Notes: generated from the letters alone by a model not told the origin. DNA of 34,609 bases from Verrucomicrobiales bacterium (GCA_027483345.1 JAIXUV010000098.1:1-34609); one strand, 5' to 3'. Positions 1 through 7,849 are shown, counted from the first letter of the stretch. Translations and numbers: made by a program.

Positions 1-353
1 GGGCCGTCGATGACGACCTTGATCTCGTCGATCTGGACCTTCAGCCCGGGGAACTGCTGCGGCAGGGAGGCGGCGGCGGCACGGACCTCGTCGGCGCCTT
101 GGATGGTGCCGGATCCGAGTCCGAAGACGTCGACCTGGATCACCACGTCGCGGGTGATGCAGCCGGCGATCTCGCCGGCGCGGGCGAGGGCGTCGATGGG
201 CGTGTTGGGGCGGCCTTCGGAGGAGACCGCGCGCTGGGCCTTGAGGAGGACGACGCGGATGCGGTCCTCCTCGGTCGGGAGCAGGCGGACGAGCAGGGTG
301 ACGGTGGCCGCGACCGCGAGGAAGAGGGTGATCCGGACCAGGGGCGACTTCAT
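1..353 (-). CDS. Membrane-anchored NTF2/SnoaL-like protein (partial, 3' end off window)
   Basis: The reading frame is open from the ATG at 353 down to the window edge, so the C-terminus is missing. The visible 117 residues begin MKSPLVRITLFLAVAATVTL, a basic start followed by a hydrophobic segment (about residues 5-24) that should act as an inner-membrane anchor or uncleaved signal. The rest is soluble, with helix-rich spacing and a segment near residues 72-117 (VIQVDVFGLGSGTIQG, then KVQIDEIKVVIDG) that resembles the cone-shaped NTF2/SnoaL fold. That family assignment is by eye. Its ATG overlaps the stop of the upstream signal peptidase gene as ATGA, so the two are probably cotranscribed and translationally coupled. 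No catalytic residues can be named and the function is unknown. Confidence 0.72.
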   Translation of the reverse strand, partial: MKSPLVRITLFLAVAATVTLLVRLLPTEEDRIRVVLLKAQRAVSSEGRPNTPIDALARAGEIAGCITRDVVIQVDVFGLGSGTIQGADEVRAAAASLPQQFPGLKVQIDEIKVVIDG

Positions 354-892
354 GGGTTGATCAGGCGGCCGACGACGCGCTCGCGGTTCACGCGGCCGAA
401 GTAGTGGTCCTCGCGGCGCATGGAGCGGTTGTCGCCGATGACGTAGAACTCGTCCGGGCCGAGTTCGAGTTCCTGGACTTCCCAGGCGGCGGGGTTGCGT
501 ACGCCGGGCGTGGGCGGACGGAGGTAGGGTTCCTCGAGGGCTCCGTCGTCGATGAAGACCTGGCCGGCCCGGATGCGGATGCGTTCGCCGGGAAGGGCGA
601 TGATGCGTTTGAGGAGGAAGAGGTGGTTGCCGGCCTCGCGGATGGCGACGACGTCGCCGCGTTTGGGCGGGGAAAGGCGGAAGGCGAGTTTGTTGACGAA
701 AAGCCTTCGGCCGTCGCGGTAGGTGGGCAGCATGCTGACGCCGCTGACGACGATCGGTTGGACGGAAGCCCTGAAGCCGAAGTAGACCAGGACCGCGGTG
801 ACCACGAGACGCAGGAGCGTCGTCCGAGGGTTGCGGCCCACCAGGACCACCTGCCACCAGGGTGTCGATGAAGGCGATTCGGGGTCGGCCAT
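350..892 (-). CDS. lepB: Signal peptidase I
   Basis: This 180-residue protein is a membrane-bound serine protease that removes signal peptides from Sec- and Tat-exported proteins. A single hydrophobic segment lies at about residues 26-41. The nucleophile is Ser53 in SGVSMLPT and the general base is Lys95 in LLKRIIALPGE. The C-terminal box reads GDNRSMRREDHYFG (residues 153-166), a variant of the usual GDNR...DSR motif. At 180 residues it is near the size of short Gram-positive-type enzymes and has one N-terminal anchor rather than the two of the E. coli enzyme. The start at 892 was chosen because it gives a short polar N-terminus before the anchor and lies just downstream of a plausible promoter. 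The stop overlaps the next gene's start by 4 bp. I see no Shine-Dalgarno motif. Confidence 0.93.
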   Translation of the reverse strand: MADPESPSSTPWWQVVLVGRNPRTTLLRLVVTAVLVYFGFRASVQPIVVSGVSMLPTYRDGRRLFVNKLAFRLSPPKRGDVVAIREAGNHLFLLKRIIALPGERIRIRAGQVFIDDGALEEPYLRPPTPGVRNPAAWEVQELELGPDEFYVIGDNRSMRREDHYFGRVNRERVVGRLINP

Positions 893-908
893 GCGGGTTG
901 GTCTCGGC

Positions 909-937
909 ACGCTAGGACGTGAAGGCCTCGGGCGAAA
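909..937 (-). promoter_or_regulatory. Candidate sigma70 promoter for lepB
   Basis: On the minus strand TTTCGC (932-937) is followed after 17 nt by TAGCGT (909-914). The -10 edge is 16 nt from the lepB ATG, predicting a leader of only about 9-10 nt. The -35 box is weak. The spacing and the -10 match those in front of fumA and galE in this window. Confidence 0.4.
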
Positions 938-1008
938 CTGGAAACTGTGGAGCCGGAATGGCGTGGCTGTCCTGGAATCGGTACAGCCATGAAACGGCCT
1001 AGGCCCCC

Positions 1009-1038
1009 TTGACACACGGGGCAAGCACAACAGCTTAT
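1009..1038 (+). promoter_or_regulatory. Candidate promoter for the ABC-HlyD-TolC operon
   Basis: A perfect -35 consensus TTGACA sits at 1009-1014. The best -10 candidate, GCTTAT at 1033-1038 (18 nt spacing), is poor. The region between the divergent lepB and exporter genes also holds a 6-bp inverted repeat (GGCTGT / ACAGCC near 964-988) that could bind a regulator. Confidence 0.3.
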
Positions 1039-1096
1039 CACCCGTTTGCCGGGGAACGGGTCGGTGGTGCCGGCGCAGTCGCGAACCTCGAATCAA

Positions 1097-3298
1097 ATGG
1101 GATCCAACAACGAAGCCAAGTCGGCGACCTCCACCGCGGAAGCGATCGAGGTGGTGTGCGGGCGTCTGGCCTACTGGTGTGGGATCGAGCGCACACCGGC
1201 GCAGGTCCGCGACTGCATCCGAGAGGCGGCCGCTTCCGGCGCCGCGCCGCTGGATACCCTCGCCGCTGCGGTCGTCGCGGTCGGCCTGAAGGCCCGTCCC
1301 GTCTCCATGACGTTGGCGGAGGTGGTGCACCATGCACGGTCGGACACCCCGATCGTCCTCCGCCGGCCAGATTCTTCCCCGGGGAACGAGTGGCTCATCG
1401 TGGTGCGGCGCGGGTGGTTCCGTGTACGCGTGGACGGCCTGGATCGGCTGGGGCGCACGCGGGACGTCACCGTCGGCGCACTGGAGAAGCTGCTGGGCGG
1501 GGGCGGCGGTCCGATTTCGTGTCTGTTGGTCGAGGCCGCCTTGCCGGCCGACGCGGTGGGTCCCGCGGGCATGCCTTCGGATTCGGTCGGCGCGTTGGGC
1601 AAGGAGCACTTCCAGGCTCATGTGCATCCGTCCCCGCTGGACCGCGTCCGGTCCCTTGCGCGGCTGGAGCAGAAGGACCTCTGGACGCTCTTCTGGTACG
1701 CGGTGGCGACCGGGCTGTTGTACCTGGCCATCCCGTTGGCTGTGGACGCGATGGTCAGCAACATCGCGTTCGGCGGCCAGCAGAGGGTCTACGTGCAGGC
1801 CCTTCTGGTCCTGGCGGGGGTGCTGGGGACCTTCCTTTTCCTGTACGCGTCCATCCGCGCGTTGGCCTTCGTGGTCATCGAACGGCTCCAGCGCCGGCTT
1901 TTCGTGCGCTTCACGGCGGACCTGGCGGCGCGGTTGCCCAAGGTGACCCAGGCGGAATTCGACAAGGTCCACGGCCCTGAGCTGACCAACCGGTTCTTCG
2001 ACATCATGACCCTCCAGAAGGCGGCGGCGCAGCTTCTGCTCGATGGACTGGACGTCATCCTGAGCTTCCTCATCGGATCGCTGGTGCTGGCCTTCTATGA
2101 TTGGACGCTGTTCTGGTTCGATGCGGGACTGCTCGTGCTCATCGCGGTGGTGATCCGTGGCTTTGGACGCGGCGGCGTGAACTCGAGCATCGAGGAATCC
2201 CGTGCGAAGTACGCCACGGCGGGCTGGCTGCAGCAGGTGGCGCTGTTCTCGGGGGCCTTCAAATCTCCGGGCGGCGAGGCGCTGGCGGAGGCTCGGGCGG
2301 ACTCCTATGCGCGGGAGTACCTGAAGCACCGGCGCACCCACTTCAAGATCCTGTTCCGCCAGGTGGTGGGCCTGTTGGCCATCGAGGTGGTGGCGACGAC
2401 CGCCCTCCTGCTGTGGGGTGGCTTCCTGGTCCTTTCGGGCAAGCTTTCGATCGGGCAGCTGGTGGCCAGCGAGCTGATCCTGACCGCGACGCTGGCGGCC
2501 TCGGCGAAGTTCGGGAAGCAGCTGGAGACCGCGTACGACCTGCTGACGGCGGTCGACAAGATCGGCCATCTCGTGGACCTGCGGATGGAGCGCTCGGGTG
2601 GCAGTGCACCGAGTTCCCCGGCGCCCGCGGGTGCGTCGGTCCAGGTGCGGGGACTCCACTTCGGATACTCGGCGGACCGGCCAGTGTTCCGTGGCCTGGA
2701 CGTGACGATCGAGTCCGGTGCGCGGATCGCCCTCTTCGCCCGCGCCTCCACGGGTTCGACGACCCTCCTGGACATCCTCTACGGCCTGCGTTCGCCGAGC
2801 GAGGGGCTCGTGGAGGTCGACGGGCTCGACCTGCGGCAGTGGAACCTCGAGTCGTTGCGCACCGCGGTGGCCCGGGTTGCGGCGGACGACTCGATCTTCG
2901 ACGGGACGGTCCGGGAGAACGTGCAGATGGGCAACGAGACCGTCGGTGTGGCCGAGGTGGTCGGGGCGCTGCGGGCGGTGGGGTTGCTGAGGAAGATCCA
3001 GGCCTTGCCGCACGGCGTGGACGAGCCGATTGCCCTGTTGGGCCGGTCGCTCTCCGGAACGGAGCGTCGGCAGGTCCTGCTGGCCCGTGCGATCGCGCGG
3101 TCGCCGCGCCTGCTCCTGCTCGACGGCACGCTGGACGGCTTCGAGGCCGAGGAGATCGACAGCATCCTGTCCTACATCGCTTCGCCGGAGCGTCCATGGA
3201 CACTGTTGGTGGTGACCCGGGATCCGGATGTGCTCCGGCGTTTTGAAAGGCAGCTCACGCTGCCGGAGCGTTCGGACGTGCGAAAGGAGGCGGCATGA
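1097..3298 (+). CDS. Type I secretion-like ABC exporter with degenerate nucleotide-binding domain
   Basis: This 733-residue protein has the order of HlyB/LapB-type exporters: an N-terminal C39-peptidase-like region (about 20-165), a transmembrane domain with roughly six helices (about 195-472), and a C-terminal ABC ATPase domain (about 510-725). The C39-like part lacks the usual Cys and His active-site pattern, so it is at most a docking domain. In the ATPase domain Walker A reads ARASTGST (548-555), with Ser554 in place of the essential Lys. The Q-loop Gln is Ala596, the signature is LSGTE (652-656), Walker B ends in Asp676-Gly677 instead of Asp-Glu, and the switch His is Arg708. The fold is intact but ATP hydrolysis looks impossible for a homodimer. 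A TTG at 1046 is a possible longer start; ATG 1097 is preferred. The stop overlaps the hlyD-like start by 4 bp (ATGA), so it is cotranslated with its adaptor. Confidence 0.88.
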   Translation: MGSNNEAKSATSTAEAIEVVCGRLAYWCGIERTPAQVRDCIREAAASGAAPLDTLAAAVVAVGLKARPVSMTLAEVVHHARSDTPIVLRRPDSSPGNEWLIVVRRGWFRVRVDGLDRLGRTRDVTVGALEKLLGGGGGPISCLLVEAALPADAVGPAGMPSDSVGALGKEHFQAHVHPSPLDRVRSLARLEQKDLWTLFWYAVATGLLYLAIPLAVDAMVSNIAFGGQQRVYVQALLVLAGVLGTFLFLYASIRALAFVVIERLQRRLFVRFTADLAARLPKVTQAEFDKVHGPELTNRFFDIMTLQKAAAQLLLDGLDVILSFLIGSLVLAFYDWTLFWFDAGLLVLIAVVIRGFGRGGVNSSIEESRAKYATAGWLQQVALFSGAFKSPGGEALAEARADSYAREYLKHRRTHFKILFRQVVGLLAIEVVATTALLLWGGFLVLSGKLSIGQLVASELILTATLAASAKFGKQLETAYDLLTAVDKIGHLVDLRMERSGGSAPSSPAPAGASVQVRGLHFGYSADRPVFRGLDVTIESGARIALFARASTGSTTLLDILYGLRSPSEGLVEVDGLDLRQWNLESLRTAVARVAADDSIFDGTVRENVQMGNETVGVAEVVGALRAVGLLRKIQALPHGVDEPIALLGRSLSGTERRQVLLARAIARSPRLLLLDGTLDGFEAEEIDSILSYIASPERPWTLLVVTRDPDVLRRFERQLTLPERSDVRKEAA
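3284..3290 (+). promoter_or_regulatory. Strong Shine-Dalgarno before the HlyD-type gene
   Basis: AAGGAGG lies 4 nt before the ATG at 3295, inside the last codons of the exporter gene. It is the only clear Shine-Dalgarno sequence I found in front of a gene here, which makes it stand out. It could also reflect the Lys-Glu codons (AAG GAG after a frame shift of reading) by chance. Confidence 0.55.
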
Positions 3299-4596
3299 GC
3301 GAAGGACATCCGACCGGAGGCGGACATCACGATCCGTTGCCCTTGAGGGGCGACCCGGCGCGGTTCCCGGCGTTGCTGCTGGTGGACCCGAACCAGCGCA
3401 TCTCGACCTTCCGCCGGTTCTTCCCGGCGGCGGTGTTGGCCGCGCTCCTCGCGGTGGCCTTCATGCCATGGCAGCAGTCGGCCGGCGGCAAGGGGCGTGT
3501 GATCGCCTTCGATCCGCTGGAACGGCGTGTGAACGTCGAGGCCCGGGTCTCGGGCGCGGTGCGGGTCTCGCATCTCGTCGAAGGCCGGAGGGTGAAGGCC
3601 GGGGACGTCCTGATCGAGTTGGAGGACAACGACCCGAACCTGTTGGCGAACCTCGCACGGCAGCGTGCGGACGCGGGACGTCGACGCACGTCGCTGGCCT
3701 CGAGGACCAACGAGCTGGCACAGCAGGTCCGTCAGCAGGAACTTTCCCTTGAGGCGGCGATGGCCGCGGCGAGGGAGCGGATTCGGGCCTCGGAGATCGC
3801 GGCCCAGACGGCCCAGCTGCGTTTCGAGCGGATCCGGGACCTGTTCCAGGACCGCCGTGGCCTGGCTTCGGAGCAGGAGTACGAGTTGGCGATCCTCTCG
3901 CAGAAGAGCACGGCGGCGGACCTTGCGTCGGCGCGCGCGAACCTGTCCTTGCAGGAGGCCACGATCGGCGGGGCCATCTCGGGCAGCCGCAGCCTCCGGG
4001 ATTCGGCCGAGGCCGAGCTGGCGGCCGCGGACCAGTTGCTGGCGTCGCTCGACATCCAGCTGGCACAGGCCTCGCGGCAGACGGTGGTCTCGCCGCGGGA
4101 CGGCTTTATCTTCTCGGTCCAGGCCACGCCGGGAACCTACCTGCGCCCGGGTTCGCCGATCTGCGTGGTGATCCCGGAGACCGAGAGCCGGATGGTCGAG
4201 CTGTGGTTGGAGGGGAACAACATGCCGTTGGCGGTGCCGCGAAAGACCGACGCCGAAGGGAAGACGGTCGCCCCGGGCAGCGACGTCCGGATCCAGTTCG
4301 AAGGCTGGCCGGCGGTGGCGATCGTGGGACCGTTCCGGGCCCCGCGCGGCACCTTCGGCGGCGAAGTCGTGCTGGTGGACGCCACGGACAACGGGAAGGG
4401 GATGTTCCGCGTCGTTGTGGCGCCGAAGCCGGATCTCGTCTCGGACGGCACGCGCGAGGTGCCCGAGAACTGGCCGGATCCGACGATCCTGCGTCAGGGC
4501 GTGCGGGCGCAGGGCTGGGTCCTCGCCCGTCAGGTTCCGTTCTGGTACGAGGTCTGGCGTCTGATCAACGGCTTCCCGCCGGAGCCGAAGTCGTGA
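3295..4596 (+). CDS. HlyD-family periplasmic adaptor (membrane fusion protein)
   Basis: This 433-residue adaptor should link the inner-membrane exporter encoded just upstream to the outer-membrane channel encoded just downstream. It has a cytoplasmic N-terminus of about 40 residues, one transmembrane segment at about 42-58 (FFPAAVLAALLAVAF), a biotinyl-lipoyl half-motif (VSGAVRVSHLVEGRRVKAGD), a long alpha-helical hairpin (about 115-260, rich in Ala, Gln, Glu and Arg), the second lipoyl half (VVSPRDGFIFSVQATPGTYL) and a beta-barrel region. The C-terminus ends in WYEVWRLINGFPPEP, an aromatic tail I associate with a distinct HlyD subfamily. The gene overlaps the exporter gene as ATGA and its own stop overlaps a possible start of the TolC gene as TGATG. 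It has the only strong Shine-Dalgarno in the window. Confidence 0.93.
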   Translation: MSEGHPTGGGHHDPLPLRGDPARFPALLLVDPNQRISTFRRFFPAAVLAALLAVAFMPWQQSAGGKGRVIAFDPLERRVNVEARVSGAVRVSHLVEGRRVKAGDVLIELEDNDPNLLANLARQRADAGRRRTSLASRTNELAQQVRQQELSLEAAMAAARERIRASEIAAQTAQLRFERIRDLFQDRRGLASEQEYELAILSQKSTAADLASARANLSLQEATIGGAISGSRSLRDSAEAELAAADQLLASLDIQLAQASRQTVVSPRDGFIFSVQATPGTYLRPGSPICVVIPETESRMVELWLEGNNMPLAVPRKTDAEGKTVAPGSDVRIQFEGWPAVAIVGPFRAPRGTFGGEVVLVDATDNGKGMFRVVVAPKPDLVSDGTREVPENWPDPTILRQGVRAQGWVLARQVPFWYEVWRLINGFPPEPKS

Positions 4597-4661
4597 TGAT
4601 CCGAGGCGACCGAACGCGCGTGGAGCCGGATGTCGTCCGGCATCCTTCCCGATCCCAGCAC

Positions 4662-6122
4662 ATGAACCCGAAACGATTCCGAAACTGGATGCGCCTCGCC
4701 GCGGTGGGCATGGCAGTCCTGATCGGTCTGGTTGGGGGGGCGCCGGTCCGGGCCGGGGTTGGCGGAGGAGGGGGACCGCTGCGGCTCCAGGACGTCCTGG
4801 CCTCGGTGACGAACCGCTATCCGCCGTTGTTGGCGGCGTTGATCGAGCGCGACATCGCGGCGGGACGCCTCCGCAGCGCGGAAGGCGCGTTCGACTTCCA
4901 GACCTTCGCCAAGTTCACGGGCATCCCGCAGGGCTACTACGAGAACCGGACGTTCGAGGCGGGCTTCGAGCAGTTCACGGGAATCTGGGGCAGCACGGTG
5001 TTCGGCGGATACCGCATCAACCGGGGCGACAGCCTGCCGGACTACGACAAGAACCGGACCCAGGGCGATGGCGAGCCGCGCATCGGCCTCCGGGTGCCGT
5101 TGCTGAAGGACGGGTCGATCGACCGCCGCCGTGCCGCGATCCTGCAGGCGCGTCTCGACCGCGAGCTGGCGGACCCCTTCATCCTGCGCCAGCAGCTGGA
5201 CTTCATCCGTGCGGCCTCCATGGCCCATGCGTCGTGGGTGGCCGCGGGGAGGCGTTGGGACCTTTCCGAGGACCTGCTCCGGGTCGCGAGCGAACGAGGA
5301 CAGGCGCTGACCAACCAGTCCGCGAGCGGTTTGATCCCCCGGATCGTCCTCACCGACAACCAGCGCTTGGTGGTGTCGCGTCAGTTGTCGGTGGTCCAGG
5401 CGCGGCGACGATTCGAGGCGGCTTCCATCGCGCTTTCCCTTTTCCACCGGGATGCGGATGGCAATCCGGTGCTGTCCGGCCGCGACCGGCTTCCCCCGGA
5501 GGAACCGGCGTCCGCGCCCCCGGATCCCTCGGCGCTGGAGTCGGACATCCAGGTGGCGCTCGGAGGGCGGCCGGAGATCCGGCGGTTCCGACTTGGGATC
5601 GAGAAGGCCGAAGTGGACCTGAGGCTGGCGAGGAACCAGGCGCTGCCGAGCCTCGACGCCGGGGTCGCCGTGAGCCGGGATTTCGGAACCGACCGCTACA
5701 AGGACAAGCGGGAGACCGAGGTCGAGGCCGGCGTGGAGTTCAAGCTGCCGCTCCAGCGGCGTGACGCCTTGGGACGCATCGAGGCGGCGGAGGCGCAGCT
5801 GGAACGCCTGGCGGTGGAGGAGCGCATGGCACGGGACCGCGTGGCGGCCGAGGTCCGGGATTCGCACTCGGCGCTGACCGCGGCGTGGGAACAGATCGCG
5901 CAGGCACGCCTGAACGTCGAGCTGGCCGGCGAGCTGGTCGAGGCCGAGAACACGCGGTTCCAGCGGGGCGCCTCCGACCTCCTTGCGGTCCAGATCCGCG
6001 AGCAGGCGGGATTCGAGGCGCGGACCACCGAGGTGGACCTGGTGGCCGACTACCTGCGTGCGCTGGCCGACTACCGTGCCGCCACGGCCGCGGACGCCCG
6101 GCCGATGAAGTCGATCCGGTGA
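4662..6122 (+). CDS. TolC-family outer membrane efflux protein
   Basis: This 486-residue protein should form the trimeric outer-membrane channel-tunnel of the secretion complex. The start at 4662 gives a typical signal peptide (MNPKRFRNWMRLAAVGMAVL, then a hydrophobic run to about APVRA). An in-frame ATG at 4596 overlaps the hlyD stop (TGATG) and would add 22 residues ahead of the signal; it may be the true coupled start. The mature part has the TolC internal duplication: helical segments near residues 35-60 and 160-215 (LDFIRAASMAHASWVAAGRR), and again at about 290-340 and 380-470 (LPSLDAGVAVSRDFGTD, then long coiled-coil helices ending in DLLAVQIREQAGFEARTTEV). Length matches the family. 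It is the last gene of the operon; hisC follows convergently. Confidence 0.92.
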   Translation: MNPKRFRNWMRLAAVGMAVLIGLVGGAPVRAGVGGGGGPLRLQDVLASVTNRYPPLLAALIERDIAAGRLRSAEGAFDFQTFAKFTGIPQGYYENRTFEAGFEQFTGIWGSTVFGGYRINRGDSLPDYDKNRTQGDGEPRIGLRVPLLKDGSIDRRRAAILQARLDRELADPFILRQQLDFIRAASMAHASWVAAGRRWDLSEDLLRVASERGQALTNQSASGLIPRIVLTDNQRLVVSRQLSVVQARRRFEAASIALSLFHRDADGNPVLSGRDRLPPEEPASAPPDPSALESDIQVALGGRPEIRRFRLGIEKAEVDLRLARNQALPSLDAGVAVSRDFGTDRYKDKRETEVEAGVEFKLPLQRRDALGRIEAAEAQLERLAVEERMARDRVAAEVRDSHSALTAAWEQIAQARLNVELAGELVEAENTRFQRGASDLLAVQIREQAGFEARTTEVDLVADYLRALADYRAATAADARPMKSIR

Positions 6123-6131
6123 GGCCGCGAA

Positions 6132-6150
6132 GGCGTCACCGGTGGACGCC
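6132..6150 (+). terminator. Weak hairpin between the convergent TolC and hisC genes
   Basis: GGCGTC (6132-6137) pairs with GACGCC (6145-6150) around a 7-nt loop in the 37-bp gap between the two stops. There is no T-tract on either side, so termination activity is doubtful. Confidence 0.25.
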
Positions 6151-6159
6151 CATCCGGAA

Positions 6160-7266
6160 TCAGGCCGGGCGCAGGATCTCGACGAGCTGGGTGAGGCAAC
6201 GGGCGTTCTCGGCCGGGGTTCCGACCGAGATTCGGAGCCATTGCGGGAGGCCGTAGCTTCCCATAGGCCGCGTGATCACGCCGCGCCGCTGGAGTTCGGC
6301 GAAGACCTTCGAGCCATCCCCGACCTCGACGAGGACGAAGTTGGCCGAGGAAGGGATGAACCGGAGACCGAGCTTCGTGAACGCCGACTCGTAGTAGGCG
6401 ACGCCCACGCGGTTGTTGGCTCGGGTGCGGTCCATGTGCTCCGTGTCGTCGAGCGCGGCGAGGGCGCCGGCCTGGGCGATGGAGTTCACGTTGAACGGTT
6501 GGCGCGCCTTCTCCATGGCCGCGACGAGCTCCTTGCCGGCGATCCCGTACCCGAGCCGCAGGCCGGCGAGGCCGTAGATCTTGGAGAACGTCCGGCAGAG
6601 GATGAGGTTGGGCCGGTCTCCGGAGCGGACATCCGGGATGAGGTCCACGGGGTTGTCGAGGAACTCGATGTAGGCCTCGTCCAGGACCACCAGGACGTCC
6701 GCGGGAACGGCGTCGAGGAGCCGGCGGACGTCTTCGGCGGAGGTGCGGGTGCCGGTCGGGTTGTTGGGGTTGGCGAGGAACACCACGCCGGTGGCCGGGG
6801 TGATGGCGGCGATCAGGCCGGAGATGTCGGCGCCGAACCCCTTCGACGGCACGGTCACGAGCTTCGCGCCGAACAGGGCGGCGACGATGGGGTAGACCGC
6901 GAAACAGAACTCCGAGGCGACGATCTCGACCCCGGGGCGCATGGCGATGTGGCCGACGAACTCGAGGATTTCGTTCGAGCCGTTGCCGAGGATGAGGTTC
7001 GTCGGATCGACCCCCAGCACCGAGGCGAGGCGGCGCTTGAGGAGCGTGGCCGAGCCGTCGGGATAGAGGTGGAATTGCCGGGCGGCCTGTTCCATCGCGG
7101 CGACGGCCTTCGGAGACGGACCGAAGGGGTTCTCGTTCGAGGCCAGCTTGATGATGGAAGACGGATCGAGCCCGTGTTCGCGGGCAACCTCTTCGATGGG
7201 GCGTCCGGGAACGTAGACGGGCAGGGAGTCCAGATAGGGATTCAGGCGGCTGGTGAAAGCGCTCAT
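6160..7266 (-). CDS. hisC: Histidinol-phosphate aminotransferase
   Basis: This 368-residue PLP enzyme of the class I/II aminotransferase fold makes histidinol phosphate from imidazole-acetol phosphate and glutamate in histidine synthesis. Family marks are LASNENPFGPSP near the N-terminus, YPDGSATLLKRRLA, GNGSNEI (phosphate and PLP contacts), NPNNPTGT, DEAYIEF and the Schiff-base lysine Lys229 in RTFSKIYGLAGLRLGYG. The start at 7266 (MSAFTSRLNPYL) fits the family N-terminus; an in-frame ATG 39 nt upstream adds an unconvincing extension. No other his gene is nearby, so it is either a dispersed histidine gene or a paralogue acting on phenylalanine or tyrosine precursors, which this family can also do. 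No Shine-Dalgarno is visible. Confidence 0.9.
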   Translation of the reverse strand: MSAFTSRLNPYLDSLPVYVPGRPIEEVAREHGLDPSSIIKLASNENPFGPSPKAVAAMEQAARQFHLYPDGSATLLKRRLASVLGVDPTNLILGNGSNEILEFVGHIAMRPGVEIVASEFCFAVYPIVAALFGAKLVTVPSKGFGADISGLIAAITPATGVVFLANPNNPTGTRTSAEDVRRLLDAVPADVLVVLDEAYIEFLDNPVDLIPDVRSGDRPNLILCRTFSKIYGLAGLRLGYGIAGKELVAAMEKARQPFNVNSIAQAGALAALDDTEHMDRTRANNRVGVAYYESAFTKLGLRFIPSSANFVLVEVGDGSKVFAELQRRGVITRPMGSYGLPQWLRISVGTPAENARCLTQLVEILRPA

Positions 7267-7335
7267 GCGGCCGGGGAGACTTGACCCGGAAACGTCAGGA
7301 ATCAAGGGGGGCCGCGAAGGCCGAAGGGAGGGAAG

Positions 7336-7412
7336 TGGTGCATCCGCCAGGAGTTGAACCTGGAACCTGCTGATCCGTAGTCAGCTGCTCTATCCAATTG
7401 AGCTACGGATGC
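7336..7412 (-). tRNA. tRNA-Arg (anticodon ACG)
   Basis: Read on the minus strand from 7412, the sequence folds as a full cloverleaf. The acceptor stem is GCATCCG pairing with CGGATGC, the D stem is GCTC/GAGC, the anticodon stem is GCTGA/TCAGC with loop CTACGGA (anticodon ACG), and the T stem is CCAGG/CCTGG with loop TTCAACT. The discriminator is A and the 3' CCA is encoded (7336-7338). ACG would be edited to ICG to read CGU, CGC and CGA. A good sigma70 promoter lies just upstream. Confidence 0.97.
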
Positions 7413-7426
7413 ACAACGGAGCGCGG

Positions 7427-7455
7427 AACGTAAAGACGGCCCTTCCGGCCTGCAA
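7427..7455 (-). promoter_or_regulatory. Sigma70 promoter of tRNA-Arg
   Basis: On the minus strand TTGCAG (7450-7455) and TACGTT (7427-7432) are separated by 17 nt. The -10 edge is 14 nt from the mature tRNA 5' end, leaving about 7 nt for RNase P to remove. A GC-rich segment follows the -10 box, as in stringently controlled promoters. Confidence 0.6.
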
Positions 7456-7560
7456 GAGATTTCCGCAGATCGAATGCATCTTCCTTCAACCCCGCCGTCA
7501 CGGGAATCCGCGGATCCGAGATTTCGACGACAGGGGCGCTGCCCAGAAGACCACGTCCGT

Positions 7561-7638
7561 CCGCAGATCACACCGGAGGGACGCAGATGGGGATGTGAAG
7601 GAGAGTTCGGGATCTGTGGATGTCTGCGACATCTGCGG
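7561..7638. repeat. Degenerate inverted repeat built from CGCAGAT-type units
   Basis: The left arm starts CCGCAGAT (7561-7568) and has a second unit CGCAGATGG about 20 nt on. The right arm carries GATCTGTGGATG, TCTGCGACAT and ends ATCTGCGG (7631-7638), so the outer 8 bp are perfect inverted copies. Units recur about every 10 bp. It looks like a decayed member of a dispersed intergenic repeat family. Confidence 0.5.
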
Positions 7639-7820
7639 ATCGACTTCGGGTTTGGCGGTGGCGGTGGCGGAGTCAGCCGTTCCTGGGAGACTTCGGCGGA
7701 GCGTTCTGGAACCGCCGGAAAAATCTTAGCGGCGAAGGGGACGGGATCCGCTTCAACGCAATGTGTCGGACCGGCGGCGGATCCGTCCCGAAACTTGTTC
7801 CCCATTCCACAAAATGAGCC

Positions 7821-7849
7821 TTGCACCACCCGGAGGTGCCGACGATAAA
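7821..7849 (+). promoter_or_regulatory. Candidate promoter for ferredoxin
   Basis: TTGCAC (7821-7826), 17 nt spacer, GATAAA (7844-7849), 20 nt before the ATG. The spacer and -35 contain the inverted repeat GCACC/GGTGC, a possible operator. No Shine-Dalgarno is present in the short leader. Confidence 0.45.

Noticed and set aside
893-3013. Upstream extension of the lepB frame across the ABC exporter gene.
   Set aside because: The sequence before MADPESP is Arg, His and Pro-rich antisense noise, and the exporter on the other strand is well supported.
4203-4661. Extended TolC frame starting inside the HlyD gene.
   Set aside because: It overlaps the HlyD coding region in another frame; the signal peptide starts at 4662, with 4596 as the only plausible alternative.
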